Positions 44,779-52,390 of a DNA stretch of 64,000 nt are shown piece by piece (position 1 is the first letter of the stretch; the number at the start of each line of letters is the position of its first letter). The notes under the pieces were generated by a model that was not told the DNA's origin, ran no database searches, and worked only from the letters and a program-made list of their open reading frames with translations. A program made the position numbers and the translations under genes. This DNA comes from Candidatus Poribacteria bacterium (GTDB lineage Bacteria; Poribacteria; WGA-4E; GCA-2687025): the NCBI GenBank assembly GCA_018644665.1, contig JABGQA010000058.1:359893-423892 (forward strand), in the 5' to 3' direction.

Positions 44779-46392
44779 CTACGCGCCATCCTTACGCGAC
44801 GGTGACAGGCGCATCCGCGGGCCCTCAAAGGCGACCTCGATCTCGTCGGCGTCGGCGTACCGGCGGCGCCACGTCGGGTGGTCGCGCATCTCCGGCGGGA
44901 AGCGCACTTCGACTCCCTCACCCGTCACGCGGACATCTCCGACGAAGCGGGCGCGGTCGGCTTCCAGGAACTCCTGCTTCGCCGTGCTCATCCACTCCGG
45001 GGCATGCATGGGGTCGAACGTCTCGGCGTTCTTGGGGGCGTAGACGATGTACTTGTCGATGAGTTTGTCGCGGAGCGTCCGCAGCGCCCTGACCTCCCCG
45101 TGTACCAGGATGATGCTGCGCGGCTTCATGTAACTCACCTGCTGGCACAGCTGGACCTGATCGGCGTGCGCCGACAGGTTGTACTTGTCGACGCGGCACA
45201 GCATCGGGACGTCCTCGCCGTCGATCTTGAGAGTGTCGCCTGTCTGCAGTTCGAGCAATCGTCGTCCGGGCGACTCCTCGTCCTGGTAGCCGGTGATGAA
45301 GATGGCGTTCTTCCGGTCGGAGGCAAGCGCCTTCGCGTAGTACGCGCTCGGGCCACCTACGAGCATCCCGGACGACGCGATGATGACCTTCGGCCCCTTG
45401 GTGAGGATGCTGACGCGTTCGTTCGCCTGAAGCCGTGACACCTCGGGCATGTTGCGACGGGGGCGGCTCCAGAAGACGTGCTGCCGGGAGTTGCGCACGA
45501 AGTTCTGCAGCTTCTCGGGCAGATACGGCAGCAGCCCACGCTCGGGATCGCGCATGTCGTAGTATGCATCGCAGATCCAGCGAACCATGCCGTCCGTGTA
45601 GATCGGGAAGGTCGAGATCGTCTGACTGAGCATGGAGAACTTGAGGATCAGGATGACTTCCTGCGCGCGTCCCAGCGCGAAGCTGGGGATCAGCACCGTA
45701 CCTCCAGCGTCGACGACCTCCGCCACCGCCTTCGCCAGCGTTTGCTCCTGTGACGATCTGTTCGGGTGCGCGCCGTCGCCGTACGTGCCTTCTAGTATCA
45801 GCAGGTCCGGCTGGAAGAAATCGATGGGCTTCATGCCCGCCACGGTGCGCTGTGCGGCGACGGAAACATCACCCGAATAGACGACCTTTCCGTCCTCCGT
45901 GTCGATCAGGATGCAGCCGGCTCCCACGATATGCCCCGAGCGATGGAAGTACACGCGCACGCCGGGTATCGGCTCGACCCACCGGTCGAACGCCACGGTC
46001 TGTAGGTGGGCAAGGGCGTTCTCGACCTCGCGGCGTCCGAAGAGAGGGAACTCGCCCTTCTCCTCGCGCTGCATGTCCATGATCTTGATCGTGTCGCGCA
46101 GGAGAATGTCCACGATGACCTGCGTCGGCTCGGTGCAGAGCATGGGCGTCGCGGGATACTGCGCGTGCATCAGCGGCAATGAGCCGGTGTGGTCGATGTG
46201 CGCGTGGCTCAGGAGGAACAGGTCGACCTTGCCGCGGGTGAGCGCCTGCAACAGTTCGAAGTTGGGCAGACTTGCCTCGCCCCGCCTGTTGGGTCTCAGG
46301 CCGGAGTCGATGACGATGTTCTTGCCGGCGATCTGTAGCAGGTGGCAGCTCGCCCCTACCTCGCCGGCGCCCCCCAGCGCTGTGTAGATCAT
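44779..46392 (-). CDS. Metallo-beta-lactamase/beta-CASP nuclease
   Basis: A 537-residue beta-CASP protein of the RNase J/CPSF-73 type. The metal-binding HAHIDH is near 62-67, the later SGHIVGAG, the GDVSVAAQRT block and LILEGTYGD belong to the metallo-beta-lactamase fold, and the beta-CASP insert ends with YNLSAHADQ and the ILVHGE motif. It is expected to process or degrade RNA as an endo/exonuclease in the cytoplasm. Start at 46392 (GGGAG upstream), not 46440. It is convergent with the AAC(3)-like gene, separated by only 7 bases. Confidence 0.92.
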   Translation of the reverse strand: MIYTALGGAGEVGASCHLLQIAGKNIVIDSGLRPNRRGEASLPNFELLQALTRGKVDLFLLSHAHIDHTGSLPLMHAQYPATPMLCTEPTQVIVDILLRDTIKIMDMQREEKGEFPLFGRREVENALAHLQTVAFDRWVEPIPGVRVYFHRSGHIVGAGCILIDTEDGKVVYSGDVSVAAQRTVAGMKPIDFFQPDLLILEGTYGDGAHPNRSSQEQTLAKAVAEVVDAGGTVLIPSFALGRAQEVILILKFSMLSQTISTFPIYTDGMVRWICDAYYDMRDPERGLLPYLPEKLQNFVRNSRQHVFWSRPRRNMPEVSRLQANERVSILTKGPKVIIASSGMLVGGPSAYYAKALASDRKNAIFITGYQDEESPGRRLLELQTGDTLKIDGEDVPMLCRVDKYNLSAHADQVQLCQQVSYMKPRSIILVHGEVRALRTLRDKLIDKYIVYAPKNAETFDPMHAPEWMSTAKQEFLEADRARFVGDVRVTGEGVEVRFPPEMRDHPTWRRRYADADEIEVAFEGPRMRLSPSRKDGA

Positions 46393-46687
46393 CGTGCGTT
46401 GCTCCCGGCGCCTCGCGCTCCCGACTCCACGATGAACCACCGGGCGTCGGCCGTCAACGGGCCCGCCGCTGAGACGGTCCTGCCCCGGCGCTCGAATCCG
46501 CGCGCCTATACGACTCGGCGCGAACTGTGGCTACCAATCAGTGAGCGGGCGAACCAATTCCTTTGGGGCAGGCGACATCGTAGCCGCCAGTCACTGCACG
46601 GCTTCGCTGATCCGCGCGTCCCCAGATCGTGGCGCCCAACAGATCGCTTCACACGGCTTCTCGCCCAGGCACAGAAGTAGGAGATTC

Positions 46688-47911
46688 ATGTTGGCACACG
46701 CCTCCGCACGACCCACGGGACGCGGCCGACCAGCATCGCGCCACGCCGGCGCCCTCGGCGCCCTGATGATCCTCGCCCTCCTCGCGACCGCGGCGTCTGC
46801 GCGGGACGTCATCCTCCTGATCGGCGACGGGATGGGCTTCAACCACGTCGCGGCCGGCCGAGCCTACTGCGTAGGCACGGAAGGCGCCCTGGTGATGGAG
46901 CAGATAGAGCGCCACGGGCAGGTGTCCACCCACGCGGCCAACGCCGCTGTCACCGACTCGGCGGCCTCGGCTACGGCCCTGGCGACCGGCGTGAAGTCGT
47001 ACAACGGCGCCATAGCGGTGGCGATGGACGGATCGAATCTGGAGACGATCCTGGAGATAGCCAAGGCCAAGGGCATGGCGACGGGCCTTGTCAGCACGGC
47101 TCGCATCACCCACGCGACTCCGGCCGCATTCGGCGCGCACGAAGCGAGCCGGAACAGTGAAGTCCAGATCGCGCAGGACCTCGTGCGGGACTCGCAGCCG
47201 GACGTGATGCTCGGCGGCGGTTCGCAGTTCTTCGGCGGCGCGCTGCTGGAGGAGGCCGCTCAGGCCGGCTATGAGGTGATCACCACTGCCGACGAACTCG
47301 GCGTCGCTACGGCGGGCGCCACCGAAACTTCGAAGACCCTGGGACTGTTTTCCGCCGGGTATATGACGTACGAGTTCGATCGATCGGACGCTTCCTCAGA
47401 GCCGCACCTGTCGGAAATGGTAGCCAGCGCGCTCGACATGCTCTCGGTCCACCCCAACGGCTTCTTCCTGATGGTGGAGGCCGGCCGGATCGACCACGGC
47501 GCCCACGCGAACCATCTGCAACGAACCGTCCTCGAGGTCGAAGCGTTCGACGCCGCAATAGAGGTCGTGCAGAACTGGACTCGAGAGGGCTCGGCCAGAC
47601 AGGCAGACACGCTCGTCCTCATCACGGCGGACCACGAGACCGGCGGGCTGAGCATCCAGAACCCCGACGACACGTTGGTAGCAGGCGAGTTCGTCAGGCC
47701 CGGATGGTCGTCCACGGGACATACGGCAGCGGATGTTCCCATATGGGGTTTCGGGCCCGGATCTGAAGCGGTCCAGGCCCAGATGGACAACATCGACATC
47801 TTCCCGATCATGCTGGACGCCATGTCCACGGAGCCGGGGACGGCCGTAAGCCTGGTTGGCAAGCATCTCACCACGTTCGGGGCGCTCAAGCGCCCGGAAG
47901 CCACTCGATAG
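46688..47911 (+). CDS. Exported alkaline phosphatase with C-terminal tag
   Basis: A 407-residue alkaline phosphatase. The signal peptide includes GALGALMILALLATAASA, followed by DVILLIGDGMGF, which begins the metal site. The active-site serine is in VTDSAASATALATG, and later zinc/magnesium ligands are in VEAGRIDHGAH, ITADHETGG and TGHTAADVP. It should hydrolyse phosphomonoesters in the periplasm or cell surface. The C terminus GKHLTTFGALKRPEATR is the fifth copy of the shared tail (Trp replaced by Phe). The start has AGGAG upstream. Monocistronic, followed by a stem-loop. Confidence 0.93.
   Translation: MLAHASARPTGRGRPASRHAGALGALMILALLATAASARDVILLIGDGMGFNHVAAGRAYCVGTEGALVMEQIERHGQVSTHAANAAVTDSAASATALATGVKSYNGAIAVAMDGSNLETILEIAKAKGMATGLVSTARITHATPAAFGAHEASRNSEVQIAQDLVRDSQPDVMLGGGSQFFGGALLEEAAQAGYEVITTADELGVATAGATETSKTLGLFSAGYMTYEFDRSDASSEPHLSEMVASALDMLSVHPNGFFLMVEAGRIDHGAHANHLQRTVLEVEAFDAAIEVVQNWTREGSARQADTLVLITADHETGGLSIQNPDDTLVAGEFVRPGWSSTGHTAADVPIWGFGPGSEAVQAQMDNIDIFPIMLDAMSTEPGTAVSLVGKHLTTFGALKRPEATR
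47846..47908 (+). other. C-terminal tag motif, copy 5 (alkaline phosphatase)
   Basis: The last codons encode GKHLTTFGALKRPEATR. Core G-K-H-L-T-T-F-G-x-L-K, with Phe instead of Trp and six extra residues after the core. Confidence 0.6.
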
Positions 47912-47934
47912 CGGACCGCACCGCTCGATCCTCT

Positions 47935-47968
47935 GACGCCCGGGCCGCGATGTCGTGGACCGGGCGTC
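47935..47968 (+). terminator. Stem-loop after alkaline phosphatase
   Basis: A perfect 9-base stem (GACGCCCGG at 47935-47943 with CCGGGCGTC at 47960-47968) begins 24 bases after the stop. There is no T run, so it may be a weak terminator or an RNA-stabilising hairpin. Confidence 0.4.
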
Positions 47969-48102
47969 TGTCGTGCGGCCCTTATTGAGCGGTCGCTCGT
48001 AGGCGCGCCTGAGATCGTCGCGGCGCTGTTGAAGCGGACGTCATCGGACGGGACAATGCCTGCGGAATCCGTGCGAAACGTCGCCCCATAAGGAGCCCGC
48101 GC

Positions 48103-49236
48103 ATGAAGGTCGCTCAGGTTGAGACGTTCCTGGTGGGCAACGTCCCGCCCTACCATGGCGGACGCTGCTGGCTCTTCGTGAAGCTCACGACGGACACCGG
48201 GATCGAAGGCGTCGGGGAGTGGGGCACGGCGCACGTTGGCCGCGAGACGTCACAGGCGCAGCTCATTGAGGCGTTGGCGCGACAGTTCGTGATCGGCGAA
48301 GACCCATTCCAGACGGAGATGCTCTTTCACCGCATCTTCGCGGCGGAGCATGACTATCGGCATCCGGGGTTGGGATCGACGCCTGCACTGAGCGCGTTGG
48401 AAATCGCGTGCTGGGACATCGTCGGGAAGGCGCTGGATCAGCCGATCTACAACTTACTCGGCGGCAAGTACCACGACACGCTGCGCGCTTACGCGTACAT
48501 GCCGGCGGAGGGCATCTGGGAAGACCCGAAGAAGGCGGGGGACGTCGCCAAGCGGCTCGTGGACGAGGGCAACTCCGCGATGAAGTGGGACCCCTTCACC
48601 CCGTTCTTCCCACAGCCGCAGGAAGTCCCCCTCAAGACGATCAACCACGTCGCTGGCATCTTCGGCTGTATCCGCGACGCCGTCGGCGACGACATTGAGA
48701 TCGGGATCGGGACGCACGGGCAACTGACGACATCCAGCGCGATACGCGTCGCCAGCATCCTGGAGCCGTACCACCCGTTCTGGTTCGAGGAGCCGGTCGC
48801 GCCGGAGAACGTGGACGAGATGGCCCGCGTGGCGGCCCACACCAGCATCCCCATCGCCACGGGCGAGCGGCTGCTGACGAAGTACGAGTTCGCGCCAGTG
48901 CTACAGAAGCAGGCGGCGCAGATCATCCAACTCGATGTCGGCCACTGCGGCGGGATACTGGAGTCGAAGAAGATCGCCGGGATGGCTGAGGCCTACTACG
49001 CGACGATCGCGCCGCACATGTACTGCGGGCCTATCGCGGCGGCCGCGGCCGTGCAGGTCGCGACGTGCAGCCCGAACTTCCTCATCCAGGAGTGGAACGT
49101 CACGTCCATGCACTCGGATCTGCTGACCGAGCCGATCGTGTTCACCGAGGGTAGGCTCACGCCACCGGCCGCGCCGGGTCTTGGCGTCGTGTTGGACATG
49201 GACGTCGTGGCGGAGCACGCGTTCGAAGGGGCGTAG
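48103..49236 (+). CDS. Mandelate racemase/muconate lactonizing enzyme-family protein with metal-ligand change
   Basis: A 377-residue enolase-superfamily sugar-acid dehydratase-like enzyme, close in plan to galactonate or mannonate dehydratases. The spacing of the metal and catalytic positions is the same as in E. coli DgoD (ligands 183, 209, 235 with His185 and His285, from memory). Here they fall on Gly203, Glu229, Glu255, His205 and His305, so the first Mg2+ ligand Asp is Gly while both histidines and two Glu remain. Activity may need a different metal geometry or be lost. The N-terminal lid (ETFLVGNVPPYHGGRCW) and FEEPVAPENVDEM are typical. The start at 48103 has AAGGAG upstream. Confidence 0.88.
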   Translation: MKVAQVETFLVGNVPPYHGGRCWLFVKLTTDTGIEGVGEWGTAHVGRETSQAQLIEALARQFVIGEDPFQTEMLFHRIFAAEHDYRHPGLGSTPALSALEIACWDIVGKALDQPIYNLLGGKYHDTLRAYAYMPAEGIWEDPKKAGDVAKRLVDEGNSAMKWDPFTPFFPQPQEVPLKTINHVAGIFGCIRDAVGDDIEIGIGTHGQLTTSSAIRVASILEPYHPFWFEEPVAPENVDEMARVAAHTSIPIATGERLLTKYEFAPVLQKQAAQIIQLDVGHCGGILESKKIAGMAEAYYATIAPHMYCGPIAAAAAVQVATCSPNFLIQEWNVTSMHSDLLTEPIVFTEGRLTPPAAPGLGVVLDMDVVAEHAFEGA

Positions 49237-49343
49237 CTCCCGCGGGCGGCTGCGCGGACGGGCCGGACTCACGTCTCACCCGGGCGATACACCGGGCGGC
49301 CCCGCGCGTAGCTCTGCGCCGAGGACTTCGGATCGGCCGGCCG

Positions 49344-49925
49344 CTAGCAGTCGCAGCTTTCCCGAGGATCACGCGCCTCGTACCCCGCGATGCCGCCCGC
49401 TGGCGCCAACTCGACATCGCAGCATTCGCTCAGCATCGCGCGGACCATGCCACGACCTCGCTGCACGCGCGACTTCATGCCGGAACCCGAGATGCCGACG
49501 CGGCGGGCAGCATCGACCTGCGTCATGCCCTCCAGCTCGACGAGGCGTAGCGCCTCGCGATAGGGGTCGGGCAGACGGCTGACGTAGGGCCGCATGCAGG
49601 CCGCCAGCTCACCCTCCTGGTCGTCCTCTACGGCTGTGGGGCCAGAGACGCGACCGGAGTTCTCGTCCTCCAATTGCGCCATCGCGCCCGAGGCATTCGC
49701 ACGGCTGCGATAGTAGTCCGTGATCGCGTTTCGCGCGATGCCGTATGCCCATGCCATGACGCGATCCGTGTCGCGCAAGCGGGACAGGTTCGCGTGCATC
49801 CGAATCAGCACGTCCTGCACGAGGTCCTCGGCGTCCTGTGGTGTGGCGACGCGGCGTTGGACGAAGGCGAGTAGTCCACGCCGCGTCTCCTCCCAGACGA
49901 GGCCGGTGTCGAAGGTGGTGGCCAT
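49344..49925 (-). CDS. sigZ: SigZ-type ECF sigma factor with C-terminal Cys motif
   Basis: A 193-residue extracytoplasmic-function sigma factor. Sigma region 2 (VQRRVATPQDAEDLVQDVLIR) and region 4 (EALRLVELEGMTQVDAARRVGISG) flank an acidic linker. The C terminus ends in ECCDVELAPAGG ... YEARDPRESCDC, a Cys-rich tail characteristic of SigZ, which may bind a metal or metalloid. The start has TAGGAGG eight bases upstream, overlapping the stop of arsM. It lies 12 bases after arsM in the same operon and may respond to arsenic or redox stress. No anti-sigma gene is adjacent. Confidence 0.9.
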   Translation of the reverse strand: MATTFDTGLVWEETRRGLLAFVQRRVATPQDAEDLVQDVLIRMHANLSRLRDTDRVMAWAYGIARNAITDYYRSRANASGAMAQLEDENSGRVSGPTAVEDDQEGELAACMRPYVSRLPDPYREALRLVELEGMTQVDAARRVGISGSGMKSRVQRGRGMVRAMLSECCDVELAPAGGIAGYEARDPRESCDC

Positions 49926-49937
49926 CGTCGGCGCCTC

Positions 49938-50720
49938 CTACGCGTCGCCGCGCGGTCGCCGCGCCTGGATCTTCGCCGAGACGACCAGGTCGGCCACGTC
50001 GCTGCCCGGCGCCCACTCGGCGATCATCTCTCGGCTGCCATCGACGGGCGTGACGGCGACCGCCTCGTATCCGAGCTCGGCGAGCATAGCCTCGATCTCG
50101 CCGATGGGTATGGCGCCCGAGACGCAACTCGCCCGCAGATCGAGGTCCGCGCGCGCTTCGTCGGGGATCGGGCCGCGCGCAACGATGTCGTAAATGGCGA
50201 GTCGCCCGCCCGGCTTCAGGACGCGGAACGCCTCCGCGAACACGGGCCGCTTGTCCGGCGCCAGGTTGATTACGCAGTTGGACAGGATGACGTCAACGGT
50301 CGAGTCGGCAACCGGTAGGTGCTCGATTTCGCCCAGCCGGAACTCGACGTTCGTCGCGTCGACGGACTCCGCGTTCTTGCGGGCGCGCGCGAGCATCCCG
50401 TGGGTCATATCCACACCGATGACGTGGCCCGTCCGGCCGACCTGGTTGGCGGCGAGGAAACAGTCCAGACCCGGGCCACTGCCGAGATCCAGGACCGTCT
50501 CACCGGGCTGCAGTTCGGCGATCGTGAGCGGATTGCCACAGCCGAGCCCCAGGTCGGCGCCCTCGGGCACGGATCCCTTCTCGGCGGCGGAGTACCCAAG
50601 GCGATCCTCCGCCGTGTCGGGCGCGCAGCAGTCCGACGCAGTGTCGCAGCACCCGGCGCCGTCCCTGGCGGCGATCTTCGCGTACGTCTCTCTGACGGCG
50701 GTGCGGATGTCTTCGCCCAT
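49938..50720 (-). CDS. arsM: Arsenite methyltransferase
   Basis: A 260-residue arsenite SAM-methyltransferase. It has two N-terminal Cys pairs (GCCDTASDCCAP at 23-34), the motif I LDLGSGPGLD, and conserved Cys in SNCVINL and RASCVSG, which match the As(III)-binding pattern of ArsM. It converts As(III) to methylated arsenicals in the cytoplasm. The ATG at 50720 has AAGGGA upstream; the frame open to 50945 lacks ArsM homology. It is followed by sigZ and preceded 85 bases upstream by a deiodinase-like selenoprotein on the same strand, implying a redox/metalloid operon. Confidence 0.92.
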   Translation of the reverse strand: MGEDIRTAVRETYAKIAARDGAGCCDTASDCCAPDTAEDRLGYSAAEKGSVPEGADLGLGCGNPLTIAELQPGETVLDLGSGPGLDCFLAANQVGRTGHVIGVDMTHGMLARARKNAESVDATNVEFRLGEIEHLPVADSTVDVILSNCVINLAPDKRPVFAEAFRVLKPGGRLAIYDIVARGPIPDEARADLDLRASCVSGAIPIGEIEAMLAELGYEAVAVTPVDGSREMIAEWAPGSDVADLVVSAKIQARRPRGDA

Positions 50721-50805
50721 GCGTCTGTCCCTTCGCGTTCGGTTCGGTTGTGATGTTCGCATAGGGTGACGCGGAATGTGCGGGAAGGACGCACGATACG
50801 GCGGA

Positions 50806-51393
50806 TTAGCCGGCCGGCCACGCCGTGCGGATGTCCAGGATCGCCTGCCCCAACTCGGCGGGCTCGAAGCCCCACGGCCCTTGGCCGCCCTGGTACGCGA
50901 CACGTCCGTCGACTCCCACAAGGTATAGCCGCTCGGGTTGCGCAACGTAGGCCGTCATCACGGGATCGTCCATCTCGTCGACGTACGTCCGAATCCCGTG
51001 CGCCATGGCGACTTCGCACTCGCCCGCGATCGCGCGGCGCTCCTCGATGGTCGTGGGGTCGTTTATCTTCGGACACAGGTCGCTGTTGGTGGCCCATCCG
51101 TCCTGAGGGTGCGCCTCGCGGATGTAGATGACCAGGAACTGCACTTCGTCGGAGTATCGGGCGTAGAGGTCGCGGAGGCTCACGGCCGCCTTGACGAACG
51201 GCGGTCAGGTGAAGCTCCCGAACACCAACGCGACGGGCCTGTCCCCGCGGAACGACGACAGGTGCACGCTCGTCTCGCCGGCGACATCGTAGAGCTCGAA
51301 GTCCGGCGCGAGGTCACCCACTCCAGGAGCCGACGCGCCGTGCTTCTCGTGCCATTCCATCGTGGCCGCCATGTCCGGGAACGTCTCTGCCAT
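50806..51393 (-). CDS. Deiodinase-like selenoprotein (one in-frame UGA)
   Basis: A 195-residue thioredoxin-fold protein of the iodothyronine deiodinase-like family. The frame is continuous except for TGA at 51207-51205, which falls exactly at the active-site position, FGSFT-U-PPF (Sec63), as in deiodinases (recalled NFGSCT-U-PPF). Further conserved features are IYIREAHPQDGW and LYLVGVDGRVAYQGG-type C-terminal sequence. Bacterial members act as peroxide- or thiol-dependent reductases, and substrate here is unknown. The ATG at 51393 has GGAGG eight bases upstream. A possible SECIS follows the UGA. It lies upstream of arsM and sigZ on the same strand. Without Sec the gene would make a 62-residue fragment. 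Confidence 0.87.
51174..51190 (-). promoter_or_regulatory. Putative bacterial SECIS hairpin (deiodinase-like gene)
   Basis: Bases 15-31 after the UGA can form 2 base pairs, a C-U mismatch and 3 base pairs around the loop CGUGA. The loop starts 20 bases after the UGA with G at loop position 2, matching the usual distance and loop-G rule for bacterial SECIS. The stem is short. Pairing by eye only. Confidence 0.4.
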
Positions 51394-51495
51394 GCGTCGT
51401 GCCTCCGCGCGGTGTGGCGTCTGCTCCCTCGATACTACCACGGCCCCCTATCCGCTCGTTCCTCCGCCGGGACTTCCGCGGGCCCAGCCGCCCGT

Positions 51496-52248
51496 CTACT
51501 GGCCCCAGGTCTTGCGGTAGGGGTCACCGGCCGACGCGCGCGACGCGGTCGTGTTGCGCGTCCAGTCGGTGTCCATGTCGGTGGCAAACGTCGCGTTCGT
51601 GAGACAGCTGCAGTTCCGCGCGAGCGTGGCGAACACCTCGTGTGCGATGAGCATGTTCCCAACGCGGTTTGCGTGGACGCCGTCCGGGTTGATGAGCCAG
51701 TCCGCCTGGCCCTGCGCGCGCCACACGTCCGCCAGCAGGCCGTCCATCTCCTCCGCGAGCGCCGCGATGCGGGCATTGTATGTCGCGTTAAGCTCCCGTG
51801 TGCCTCGATCGAACGGCGGGAAGCTCTTCCACCCGGTCATGTGGTAGATCGTCGTCAGCACGATGACGGGGTCACACGCGGCCTTCACGTCGGTGAGGAT
51901 CGTACGCGCGTCGTCGATGAACTCGTCGATGTCCATCCCGGCGCGCATGTCGTTCAGGCCGTAGCAGAAGATGAACAGGTCGGGATCGTGGTCGATGACG
52001 TCGTCGGCGTAGCGTTCCATCGCGCTGGGTTTGGCGGAATCCGCATAACCCGGGCTGCGCGTCGAGATCGCATTCGCGCCGATGCCGCTGTTGACGTAGT
52101 GGAACGGCGCGTCCTGCACAGTGTCTATCAGGTCGGCGACGATGTCCGCGAAGTAGTGTGACGGATCGCTAACCCACGGCCCGCCCTGCACCGTGCTCTC
52201 GCCGAGAATCACCATCCGCTCGAACGGTTCGTGTCGGTAGTCGCGCAT
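51496..52248 (-). CDS. SGNH/GDSL-family hydrolase
   Basis: A 250-residue SGNH hydrolase. Block I is ILGESTVQGG (GES in place of GDS), block II has NSGIGANAIST with the oxyanion Gly, block III is YGLNDMRAG, and block V is DGVHANRVG with the catalytic D-x-x-H (here D-G-V-H). It should hydrolyse esters such as carbohydrate O-acetyl or lipid esters. No signal peptide is seen, so it may be cytoplasmic. The start at 52248 has GGAG upstream. It is encoded just upstream of the selenoprotein on the same strand, with 102 bases between. Confidence 0.88.
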   Translation of the reverse strand: MRDYRHEPFERMVILGESTVQGGPWVSDPSHYFADIVADLIDTVQDAPFHYVNSGIGANAISTRSPGYADSAKPSAMERYADDVIDHDPDLFIFCYGLNDMRAGMDIDEFIDDARTILTDVKAACDPVIVLTTIYHMTGWKSFPPFDRGTRELNATYNARIAALAEEMDGLLADVWRAQGQADWLINPDGVHANRVGNMLIAHEVFATLARNCSCLTNATFATDMDTDWTRNTTASRASAGDPYRKTWGQ

Positions 52249-52327
52249 GGCGCTCGTTCTCCAATGGGTGGGAGACGGAGTGTATCACAGAGGCCGGGCG
52301 CGACGAGGCGGCGCGTCCTCTGAAGCG

Positions 52328-52361
52328 GGCGCGGCCCGGACCTCAATGGCCGGGCCGCGCC
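52328..52361 (-). terminator. Strong GC-rich stem-loop downstream of propeller gene
   Basis: A perfect 12-base stem (GGCGCGGCCCGG at 52328-52339 with CCGGGCCGCGCC at 52350-52361) and 10-base loop begin 29 bases after the stop of the - strand gene. No T run follows, but stability suggests a terminator or RNA-end-protecting structure. Confidence 0.5.
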
Positions 52362-52390
52362 GACGAGCGCCCTTCTGGCGATCGCCTGCG

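Noticed and set aside
47269..48234. A 321-codon - strand frame across alkaline phosphatase and its 3' region
   Set aside because: It is antisense to alkaline phosphatase and the enolase-family gene start, with no SD or recognisable domains.
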